Shown piece after piece: positions 1 through 5,557 of a stretch of 6,114 nt of DNA. Where the stretch lies: NCBI GenBank assembly GCA_003577005.1, contig QEUW01000448.1, positions 1 through 6,114 on the forward strand. The letters are read 5' to 3'. The notes under the pieces are model-generated. The model was not told the DNA's origin. It saw only the letters and a program-made list of their open reading frames with translations, and searched no databases. Both the position numbers and the translations under genes were made by a program. Numbering within the stretch: position 1 is the stretch's first letter; each line of letters opens with the position of its first letter. The DNA is from Chloroflexota bacterium. Its GTDB lineage: Bacteria > Chloroflexota > Anaerolineae > Caldilineales > Caldilineaceae.

Positions 1-1
1 C

Positions 2-613
2 CAGCACAAACTGGTCCGCAACGGGCGTGGGGGCTACTGTTTTGAACAGAATACGCTGTTCAGCCACGTGTTGCAGGCGTTGGGGTTCCCGGTCACGCGG
101 CTGGCTGCCCGTGTGGTGTGGGGCCGGCCGGCAGATGCGCAGAGCCCGCGCAGCCACATGTTGCTCTGCATCACCATCGACGAACAGCCCTACCTTGCAG
201 ATGTCGGCTTTGGCGGGAACACACCCACTGGCGTGCTGCGTCTCGAAACGGACATCGTGCAAGAGACATCCCACGAACCCTTCCGCCTGGTGCGCATGGG
301 CAAGGAGTACCTATTGCAGGCCGAGCAGGAGCAGTTGCCGGCCGATTACGAGGTCTCCAACTGGTATGTCGCCACCCATCCGCACTCGCACTTTGTCACC
401 GGCTTGAGCGTAGCCCGGCCTGGGGAGGGTCGCCGCTATACACTCCACAACACCGAGCTGGCGATCCACCACCTCGGCGGCGAGACGGAACGGCATGTGC
501 TCACCAGCGTCGGCGAACTGCGGGCAACGCTCACCGAGACCTTCCGTCTGACGCTGCCGGAGGAGCCGGCGCTGGACCTGGCGCTGCAACGGCTGGTCGA
601 ACAGGCGGGGTGA
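2..613 (+). CDS. Arylamine N-acetyltransferase (NAT family), 5'-truncated by window edge
   Basis: This is a cytosolic enzyme family that moves the acetyl group of acetyl-CoA onto arylamines, arylhydrazines or related acceptors through a cysteine thioester. The visible 203 residues contain the whole catalytic triad in family order. The nucleophile is the Cys of RGGYCFE (codon 38-40). The His of PRSHMLL is codon 155-157, and the Asp of YLADVGFGG is codon 200-202. The frame is open to the left edge. Family members are about 270-280 residues with the Cys near residue 69, so roughly 55 N-terminal residues lie outside the window; the first internal Met (position 68) is past the nucleophile and cannot be the true start. 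The remainder matches a NAT beta-barrel and C-terminal lid without frameshift or stop. The physiological acceptor cannot be read from sequence; some bacterial NAT homologues act in antibiotic biosynthesis. An intrinsic terminator follows the stop codon. Confidence 0.93.
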   Translation, partial: QHKLVRNGRGGYCFEQNTLFSHVLQALGFPVTRLAARVVWGRPADAQSPRSHMLLCITIDEQPYLADVGFGGNTPTGVLRLETDIVQETSHEPFRLVRMGKEYLLQAEQEQLPADYEVSNWYVATHPHSHFVTGLSVARPGEGRRYTLHNTELAIHHLGGETERHVLTSVGELRATLTETFRLTLPEEPALDLALQRLVEQAG

Positions 614-633
614 TGGCCCGCCGCACCGCACTG

Positions 634-669
634 GATACCGGGGCGATGGTCCCCGGTATCATTCTTTTG
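634..669 (+). terminator. Rho-independent terminator of the NAT gene
   Basis: A perfect 10-bp stem (GATACCGGGG at 634-643 with CCCCGGTATC at 651-660) encloses a 7-nt loop and is followed by a T-rich stretch, ATTCTTTT, at 661-668. It begins 20 bp after the NAT stop codon. This is the textbook layout of an intrinsic terminator and makes the downstream lipoprotein gene a separate transcription unit. Confidence 0.85.
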
Positions 670-708
670 ACGTAGCTAATCTTGCTTGCCATCATCCTTT
701 TGATGTAG
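658..708. repeat. Imperfect 18-bp direct repeat in the NAT-lipoprotein gap
   Basis: ATCATTCTTTTGACGTAG (658-675) and ATCATCCTTTTGATGTAG (691-708) match at 16 of 18 positions and start exactly 33 bp apart, about three helical turns. The left copy overlaps the end of the terminator stem and its T tract. The pair lies upstream of the lipoprotein gene, so it could be a tandem operator or simply a local duplication; the sequence does not decide. Confidence 0.5.
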
Positions 709-729
709 AGAACAATGTACTTTTGTCGC

Positions 730-754
730 TTGACAAGCCCCCCCCCCTTATGAG
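730..754 (+). promoter_or_regulatory. Possible promoter with poly-C spacer before the lipoprotein gene
   Basis: A consensus -35 hexamer TTGACA (730-735) is followed by a run of ten C (738-747) and a weak -10-like TATGAG (749-754). The spacer is 13 bp, well short of the usual 17, so as it stands the promoter would be weak. The assignment rests only on the hexamers and on the position just upstream of the gene and downstream of a terminator. Confidence 0.3.
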
Positions 755-766
755 AAGATGCCCCAC

Positions 767-770
767 AGGA
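767..770 (+). promoter_or_regulatory. Ribosome binding site that sets the lipoprotein start at 779
   Basis: AGGA lies 8 nt before the ATG at 779. The earlier in-frame ATG at 758 has only GAGAAG directly abutting it, with no proper spacing. Starting at 779 also gives a compact lipoprotein signal (MKKNMRP, then a hydrophobic stretch, then Cys22). Confidence 0.5.
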
Positions 771-778
771 TCAAGAAG

Positions 779-1309
779 ATGAAGAAGAATATGCGACCCA
801 CAATCACATTCTTGCTCGTGCTGATGACAGTGACGGCTGCCTGCCAATCGCCGAATGCCACCCCGACCTTACAGCCCGGCGAGGTGGAGATCCCCTTTGA
901 GACGATGGTGTTGGATGAGGAAGCATCGGCCATGAATTTTGAAGATATGGACACAGACCCACAAGTGTTTGCTATCACTACCCAAGATGACATTGCTGAA
1001 ATCGAATCTCTGATCACCCCCGAATCGGTAGACTTGCTTCAGGAAGTCGACCTTAATACCCATTCAGCTCTTGTTGTCTTTCGAGGGTTGCAAGGTTGCT
1101 CAGGTTTTGGACTTGCTATCGAGCGGCTTCGCTTACAGCAAGACACGCTCACTATCGATGTCCAATTTTGGCAACCCCCACCGAACACCGCTTGTTCAAA
1201 TGTTGTCATTTCACCCTATCATATTGTCAGGCTGGACAAAAGCTTGATTTCACTCGATCATGTGCAACTTGCTCTGCACAGTCAGGTGGCGGAACGGCCA
1301 AGACGTTAG
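779..1309 (+). CDS. Lipoprotein with PrcB C-terminal-like domain
   Basis: This is a predicted membrane-anchored lipoprotein of 176 residues. The N-terminus is a type II signal peptide: basic MKKNMR, hydrophobic TFLLVLMTV, then TAAC with the lipidated Cys at residue 22. An Asp/Glu-rich linker of about 60 residues follows. The C-terminal part, about residues 98-157, runs SALVVFRG, GCSGFGLAI, a DTLTIDV strand, an aromatic/Pro stretch and SPYHIVRLDK. This order resembles the PrcB_C domain family, where a GGYS-like turn and an SPY-hydrophobic strand are typical. PrcB in Treponema denticola is a lipoprotein needed for a stable S8 protease complex, and an S8 protease gene lies 141 bp downstream. Cys107 and Cys139 could form a disulfide. 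Hand-counted GC over 961-1260 is about 46%, against about 66% in the NAT gene. An alternative start is 758. The lipoprotein call is firm; the domain assignment is by pattern recall only. Confidence 0.72.
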   Translation: MKKNMRPTITFLLVLMTVTAACQSPNATPTLQPGEVEIPFETMVLDEEASAMNFEDMDTDPQVFAITTQDDIAEIESLITPESVDLLQEVDLNTHSALVVFRGLQGCSGFGLAIERLRLQQDTLTIDVQFWQPPPNTACSNVVISPYHIVRLDKSLISLDHVQLALHSQVAERPRR

Positions 1310-1436
1310 CCATATCATAACCGTTGCGGAGGGAGGTGTGCTGGCAGAGAAGCGATACCAAACAACCTAAGTGCAGGATGCGACAGTTCCGTGACAACGT
1401 CATCCCCCCTTTCAAGTTAGTACTGATCGAGCCCAG

Positions 1437-1442
1437 AAGGAG
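1437..1442 (+). promoter_or_regulatory. Strong Shine-Dalgarno of the protease gene
   Basis: AAGGAG sits 8 nt before the ATG at 1451, the best ribosome binding site in the window, and fixes the protease start. The rest of the 141-bp gap from 1310 shows no convincing terminator hairpin and no clear sigma-70-type promoter, so co-transcription with the lipoprotein gene is possible. Confidence 0.75.
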
Positions 1443-1450
1443 CAATCCCC

Positions 1451-4400
1451 ATGAAATTGCTACAACGAAGTGTGCTCGTGTTGGTCGCTGTCGTTTTGGG
1501 TTTCTCGGCTGTGTTGTTTTACCAGCGAGTGAGCCAGATGCCCACAGGCTCGCCCCGTCTCCAGGAAGTCCCGCCCTCGCCGACGCCCACGCACACTGCC
1601 ATTGCTGAACCTGTCCCGACCGAAGAAGCCCCACCCCCGCCGACACCCGAACCGGTCTCGACCGCCGAGCCCCTCTCGCCCGAGGCAGAAATTGCCCTCA
1701 ACTTTATCGCTGAACAGGAAGATATCCCCAGAGAAGAACTGGTCGTTACAGGCGAAGAAGCCAAAGCCTTTCCGCTGCTTGAGCGCAGCTACGTGCTCGT
1801 CTCCCTGCTGCACAACCGGGCAGAGGCGTTGCGCACATTCCGCCTGCTGGTGGACCCGGCGACCAAAGCGGTAGAGCCGGATGTCGAAAGTGTTGTGGTG
1901 GCCGAGCACGAGGCGTACCAGGCCCGGTATGGCAAGTTTGACCCGCCACTCTACGATCGCCTGCAAATCGCCAGCGAGGAGGAGCAGATCCCTGTCATCA
2001 TCTGGGCGGCAGAGAGCGGTGAGGAAGATTCGGTGAAAATTGCCGAAGCCGAAGTCGCCCAACTCTACCCCGAAGCGGCCCGTGCGCTCGCAGAACGAGG
2101 CGTGGCCTGGTCAGTCGAGGATGAGGCGCTGCGCCTGGAAATCAAGCAAAAGTATGCTGAAATCCTGGCTGAACTGGCCGCGAGCCGGGTCGACCCGGTG
2201 ATGGAATGGCTGGAGGCCAAAGGCTACGAAGTTGAGCGCATCGACGGCTCCCCGATGGTCGCTGCCACGGTCAGCAAACAGGACATCCTAGAACTGGCTG
2301 AGCTCGAGGCCGTCGGCTCGATCCTGTTGGGCGGCGGTCAGGCGGCGCCATCCTCCAATATCAGCACCCCTACGAGCCGCGTGCCGGTGGTTTGGAGCCG
2401 CGGCATGAACGGCGGCAACGTCCGCCTGGCCATTGTTGAGCAGGGCAAAATCAACAACACAGCCCGTAACTGCCTCAATGTCATTGAGACCCGTGATAGT
2501 TCGGTGGGTGACTGGCCACACAAAAGCCGGGTCGCCGCCATTACCGCGTGCAACAACGCAACCCTGCCCGGCGTCGCCCAGGGAGCCCAGATAATGGACG
2601 CCGGTTATCCAATTAGTGGTACAGATGTTGACGCTGCCAATGCGCTAACCTGGGCGGTTGACGTAAAACTGGCTGACGTCACCAATCACAGCGAGCGGAT
2701 ACTCGCACCGCAAACGGACACCAACCTCTACTATTTGGACAAGTTCTACGATTACAAGGTACGAAATTTTAAGTTCACGGCTGTCGTGGCAGCCGGTAAT
2801 CGTGATGTAACCGATAATGTCGGAACGCCCGCTAAAGGCTGGAACGTGATTGCAGTAGGCAATGCCGAGGATCAGGATACAGCGGCGTGGTGGGATGACA
2901 AGATCAATGAGACTGCTATCGGTTCGTCGTATATCAATCCCAATACAGGTGTCGAAAAACCAGAGGTGGCCGCTCCTGGCACCAACATCAACACGGTAGC
3001 AGGTCAAGGAACTAGGACGAGTTATGCCGCACCCCAGGTGGCGGGGTTGGCGGCCTTGTTGATGCAGCGCAATTCAGACTTGAAAGACATGCCGATGGCG
3101 GTCAAAGCGATCCTCATGGCGTCGGCTGTCCATAATCTGGAAAACAGCAAACGGCTCAGCGACCTGGATGGCGCCGGCGGCGTCGATGCGGCCCTGGCCG
3201 ATTGGATTGCCCAGTCAGTGGGTGGTACAAACGCTTGCATTGTTCCATGCTGGTGGGATATTCCAATCAACGATAGCAATCTGCCCGAACCTGGCCCACC
3301 GCCCCAAGCCACCAACTATCTCTATCGCACCTTTACCGCCAGTCAGGGAGAGCGCATTCGCGTGGTCATCTCCTGGTTTTCAGCAGCCTCAGCCGACGGC
3401 GTTCAGGATAACTTGCGCACAGAACTCAACCTCCATGTTCAACGTCCCAACGGCACAGTCGTTCAATCCTCAACCAGTTCCGCCAATGGGTTTGAAATTG
3501 TCGATTTCACCGCTGACGCCACCGGCACCTTTACCATTGCCGTAGAACGGCTATATCTCGGCGCCTACAACGAATCCGGCAACACACTCGGCATCGCCTG
3601 GATGAAACTGGCCACCTACCTGCCCGAGGTGCGGCGCGCAAGCGACGGCTGGACGAGCACCATCTACGTGCGCAACGACGGCCATACCAACTGGCAGGGC
3701 AAGGTCACCTTTTTCAATCAAAGTGGCGCCTATGCCGGCGATCACAGTGCCACGCTGGCGCCCAATGCCGTCTGGAGCGGCGCCACCCCGCCCAACAACT
3801 GGATCGGCACCGCCATTGTCGAGGGCAGCGACGACATCTCAGTGGTCATCCGCAACGACAAGACGGGCTTGGCCACGCTCGACAACGGCCTCTCGGCCGG
3901 TGGGGCCACCGACCCGGCCTGGGGGCAGGCGGGTACGGTGCTCTACGCCCCGGCGCTCTACAACAACATCTTTGGTGGCTACAACTCCACCATCTATATC
4001 CAGAACCCCAACGCTACGCTCACCACCCTCGCGCCCTATCTGTATGGCAGAACTGGCTACAACGATTATCCGCAAGGCAATATCTACATGGGCGACGGCA
4101 ACCAGCAAGTCTTGCCGCTGGGTCCGATGGTCAACAACACCAGTTGGGTGGGCTCGTTCTACGGCACTGCCGACCGACCCCTTGCCCTGCGTATCTTCGA
4201 GAGCAAGGGCAGCGGTGAGAGCCGCTCGTACAACGCCAGCGCCGGCGGTCGCTGGCTGGTCTATGTGCCCGTGGCCTACAAAAATGCCTTTGGTTTCATC
4301 ACTGGGCTGGTGATCCAGAACCTGCACGCCTCCAGCAGCACCAACGTCACCCTGCGCTTCTGCGAACGCACCGTCACCAACCCGGCCACCTGCCCCACCC

Positions 4401-4897
4401 ATTCAATTTCAAACGTGGGCGCACGGCGCAGCGTGGGTCTCAACCTCAACGACGCCCCGGTCGCCAACGGCTGGACCGGGTCGATCAGCATCCAGAGCAG
4501 TAGCAGCAGCTTCCCGCTGGCAGTGGCCGTCACCAACGCCAACAGCGTCGGTGGCTACAATGTCAGCGCTACCGGCTACGGCAGCAAGCTGGTCATCCTA
4601 CCGCGGGCGGCCAGAAATGCCAGCGGCCGCACCACCGGCTACACCGTGCGCAACGTCAGCGGGCTGAACAATGTTTCAGTCACTGCGCGCTACTATAGTA
4701 GCGATGGAATGTATGTGAACCAACGCACCTTCACGCTCCACAGCGCCCAGACTGATGGCTATTTTCAGAGCAACGATGCGTTTCTCGCCGATGGCTGGCA
4801 AGGCTCCATCGTGATTGAAGCCACCGCCGATGTCGTCGCCATCATGCGCGAGGACACCAGCACCACCACCAGCGCCTACAACGGCGTCTCCCGCTAA
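1451..4897 (+). CDS. Exported subtilisin-like (S8) serine protease with C-terminal beta modules
   Basis: A large secreted or surface endopeptidase. Residues 1-26 are a signal peptide or anchor (MKLLQRS plus a hydrophobic core). Residues 31-76 form a Pro/Thr/Glu linker. About 78-175 is an unassigned prodomain segment, possibly PepSY-like. About 180-293 resembles an I9 propeptide inhibitor with an added helical insert (IPVIIW ... VAATVSKQDI ... VGSILL). The S8 core spans about 320-590. His357 is in WPHKSRVAA, oxyanion Asn450 in VVAAGN, and nucleophile Ser524 in TSYAAPQVAG; spacings of 93 and 74 match subtilisin (91 and 66). The acidic position is Glu330 (LAIVEQG) instead of Asp, and the usual second His of HGTH is Arg. 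Cys pairs 341/367 and 596/600 may be disulfides. About 623-719 is a jelly-roll domain of the PPC type (ELNLHVQRPNG). Four repeats fill 723-1148. No LPXTG, SLH or type IX sorting signal is seen. S8 membership is firm; substrate and activity are not. Confidence 0.93.
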   Translation: MKLLQRSVLVLVAVVLGFSAVLFYQRVSQMPTGSPRLQEVPPSPTPTHTAIAEPVPTEEAPPPPTPEPVSTAEPLSPEAEIALNFIAEQEDIPREELVVTGEEAKAFPLLERSYVLVSLLHNRAEALRTFRLLVDPATKAVEPDVESVVVAEHEAYQARYGKFDPPLYDRLQIASEEEQIPVIIWAAESGEEDSVKIAEAEVAQLYPEAARALAERGVAWSVEDEALRLEIKQKYAEILAELAASRVDPVMEWLEAKGYEVERIDGSPMVAATVSKQDILELAELEAVGSILLGGGQAAPSSNISTPTSRVPVVWSRGMNGGNVRLAIVEQGKINNTARNCLNVIETRDSSVGDWPHKSRVAAITACNNATLPGVAQGAQIMDAGYPISGTDVDAANALTWAVDVKLADVTNHSERILAPQTDTNLYYLDKFYDYKVRNFKFTAVVAAGNRDVTDNVGTPAKGWNVIAVGNAEDQDTAAWWDDKINETAIGSSYINPNTGVEKPEVAAPGTNINTVAGQGTRTSYAAPQVAGLAALLMQRNSDLKDMPMAVKAILMASAVHNLENSKRLSDLDGAGGVDAALADWIAQSVGGTNACIVPCWWDIPINDSNLPEPGPPPQATNYLYRTFTASQGERIRVVISWFSAASADGVQDNLRTELNLHVQRPNGTVVQSSTSSANGFEIVDFTADATGTFTIAVERLYLGAYNESGNTLGIAWMKLATYLPEVRRASDGWTSTIYVRNDGHTNWQGKVTFFNQSGAYAGDHSATLAPNAVWSGATPPNNWIGTAIVEGSDDISVVIRNDKTGLATLDNGLSAGGATDPAWGQAGTVLYAPALYNNIFGGYNSTIYIQNPNATLTTLAPYLYGRTGYNDYPQGNIYMGDGNQQVLPLGPMVNNTSWVGSFYGTADRPLALRIFESKGSGESRSYNASAGGRWLVYVPVAYKNAFGFITGLVIQNLHASSSTNVTLRFCERTVTNPATCPTHSISNVGARRSVGLNLNDAPVANGWTGSISIQSSSSSFPLAVAVTNANSVGGYNVSATGYGSKLVILPRAARNASGRTTGYTVRNVSGLNNVSVTARYYSSDGMYVNQRTFTLHSAQTDGYFQSNDAFLADGWQGSIVIEATADVVAIMREDTSTTTSAYNGVSR
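3617..4894 (+). repeat. Four tandem modules of about 108 residues at the protease C-terminus
   Basis: The modules begin YLPEV (residue 723), LYAPALYNN (831), VYVPVAYKN (937) and VILPRAARN (1048). Their conserved Pro residues are at 725, 834, 940 and 1051, so the period is 109, 106 and 111 residues. Each continues with an STIYVRN/IYIQN/LVIQN/YTVRN strand, an Ala/Asn-rich middle and a WxGS- or WxGT-like turn before a final hydrophobic strand. They have diverged too far for obvious DNA identity. Similar modules occur at the C-termini of exported Chloroflexota proteins, to my recollection; adhesion or substrate binding is a guess. Confidence 0.75.
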
Positions 4898-4901
4898 AGC
4901 A

Positions 4902-4960
4902 GGAATCGCTCAATCTCTGAATCTCCCTTACGCCGACAGATTCAGAGATTGAGCGATTCC
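4902..4960. repeat. Perfect 23-bp inverted repeat between convergent genes (possible bidirectional terminator)
   Basis: The arms 4902-4924 and 4938-4960 are perfectly complementary and enclose a 13-nt loop. The left arm starts 4 nt after the protease stop codon, and the right arm ends 10 nt from the stop codon of the opposing GNAT gene, so the hairpin fills the convergent gap and could end transcription from both sides. Neither side has a proper T tract (CCCCTAG on the plus side, TGCTTTAG on the minus side). The left arm and adjoining loop bases read as three octamers, AATCGCTC, AATCTCTG and AATCTCCC, which suggests a repeat-derived element. Confidence 0.8.
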
Positions 4961-4970
4961 CCTAGCCCTA

Positions 4971-5456
4971 TCACCCACGCTGCACCGGCCACTCATAGAC
5001 CACCAACTGCTCAGGCTCCTCCCGGGCGCCGCCGCTGAAGACAAAGCCACACTTCTGGGCAATCCGCTGCGAGGGGAGGTTGTCTACGCCGGTGATGATG
5101 ACGAGGTGGGTCAAATTCGTCTGTTCTATCACATAGCGCTGGAGCAGCCGCAGCGCCTGTGTGCCGATGCCGCGGCCGCGCCAGGCGGGGGTGAACAGAC
5201 AGTAGCCCACCAGGCTCTCGCCGGTCTCGTGGTTGATGTCGTGCAGGACGATCTGGCCGACGGGTACTTCTTCTTGGTAGATGGAGAAGTAGTGGACGGT
5301 GGGATCAGCCGGGGCGCAGGCCAGGTAATGCTCGACGTCGCCGCGCACATCCTCGGCGATGTCGCATTGTAAGATACGTTCGACAGCGGGCGCGCCGATA
5401 CTGATAGCGCCGTCTTGGTAGGGTGGGCCGTAGTGGAAAGGCATCGTTTGCAGCAC
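4971..5456 (-). CDS. GNAT-family N-acetyltransferase
   Basis: A cytosolic acetyl-CoA-dependent transferase of 161 residues, typical GNAT length. Acetyl-CoA binding motif A is clear: strand SLVGYCLF, then RGRGIGTQAL with the R-x-x-G-x-G pyrophosphate loop at residues 93-98 and helix LRLLQRYV. Motif B follows with strand THLVIITG and NLPSQRIAQKCGF (126-138), the usual Asn-x-x-Ser helix seen in RimJ/RimL-like and small-molecule acetyltransferases. The substrate could be a protein N-terminus, an amino sugar or an antibiotic; nothing in the sequence decides. The GTG start at 5456 directly follows an in-frame TAA (5457-5459). The ATG at 5444, four codons in, is an equally good start, and neither has a recognisable Shine-Dalgarno. 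The gene lies downstream of the permease gene on the same strand, but a strong inverted repeat lies between them. Confidence 0.88.
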   Translation of the reverse strand: MLQTMPFHYGPPYQDGAISIGAPAVERILQCDIAEDVRGDVEHYLACAPADPTVHYFSIYQEEVPVGQIVLHDINHETGESLVGYCLFTPAWRGRGIGTQALRLLQRYVIEQTNLTHLVIITGVDNLPSQRIAQKCGFVFSGGAREEPEQLVVYEWPVQRG

Positions 5457-5475
5457 TTATGTGGAATCAGCAAAG

Positions 5476-5540
5476 ACTTCCGGGAGGTGGCCCATCAGAT
5501 TTACGGTCAGGAGCACGTTCTCTGGCCACCTCCCGGAAGT
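5476..5540. repeat. Perfect 17-bp inverted repeat between permease and GNAT genes
   Basis: ACTTCCGGGAGGTGGCC (5476-5492) is exactly complementary to 5524-5540, with a 31-nt loop. It lies 17 bp past the permease stop codon and 19 bp before the GTG start of the GNAT gene, both on the minus strand. On that strand the hairpin is followed by CTTTGCTG, a weak T tail, so it may act as the permease terminator. Each arm begins with the near-palindrome ACTTCCGGGAGGT, so the element could instead be a protein binding site or a dispersed repeat. Confidence 0.7.
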
Positions 5541-5557
5541 TTGGAGCCCGCCAGCGG

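Noticed and set aside
1391..1423. GTGACA ... TAGTAC as a promoter for the protease gene
   Set aside because: Both hexamers match the consensus poorly and no supporting element was seen, so it is not listed as a feature.
1227..1646. 139-codon minus-strand open frame across the lipoprotein-protease gap
   Set aside because: It overlaps two real genes on the other strand, has no ribosome binding site that I can see, and the product shows no coherent domain pattern.
1460..2062. 200-codon minus-strand open frame opposite the protease N-terminus
   Set aside because: It is antisense to the signal peptide, linker and prodomain. Its product is Arg/Gly/Phe-rich low-complexity sequence, as expected from reading the Pro- and Glu-rich linker codons backwards.
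2417..3060. Idea that the protease is an inactive pseudo-enzyme or a sedolisin
   Set aside because: His357, Asn450 and Ser524 are intact at subtilisin-like spacing and the reading frame is uninterrupted. Sedolisins carry Glu in the His position and Asp at the oxyanion site, which is not the pattern here.
3839..4402. 187-codon minus-strand open frame opposite the protease repeats
   Set aside because: It lies wholly antisense to a well-supported gene with conserved domain structure, in GC-rich DNA where antisense frames stay open by chance. The translation is Val/Gly/Arg-rich with no recognisable motif.
4902..4960. Idea that the 23-bp inverted repeat is one end of an insertion sequence or a CRISPR repeat
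   Set aside because: No transposase, no flanking target duplication and no second unit are present in the window. The arms belong to one hairpin with a 13-nt loop.
5457..5495. 12-codon leader ORF (ATG at 5495, minus strand) ending in TAA directly before the GTG of the GNAT gene
   Set aside because: It has no Shine-Dalgarno, no run of regulatory codons, and its sequence is largely dictated by the inverted-repeat arm.
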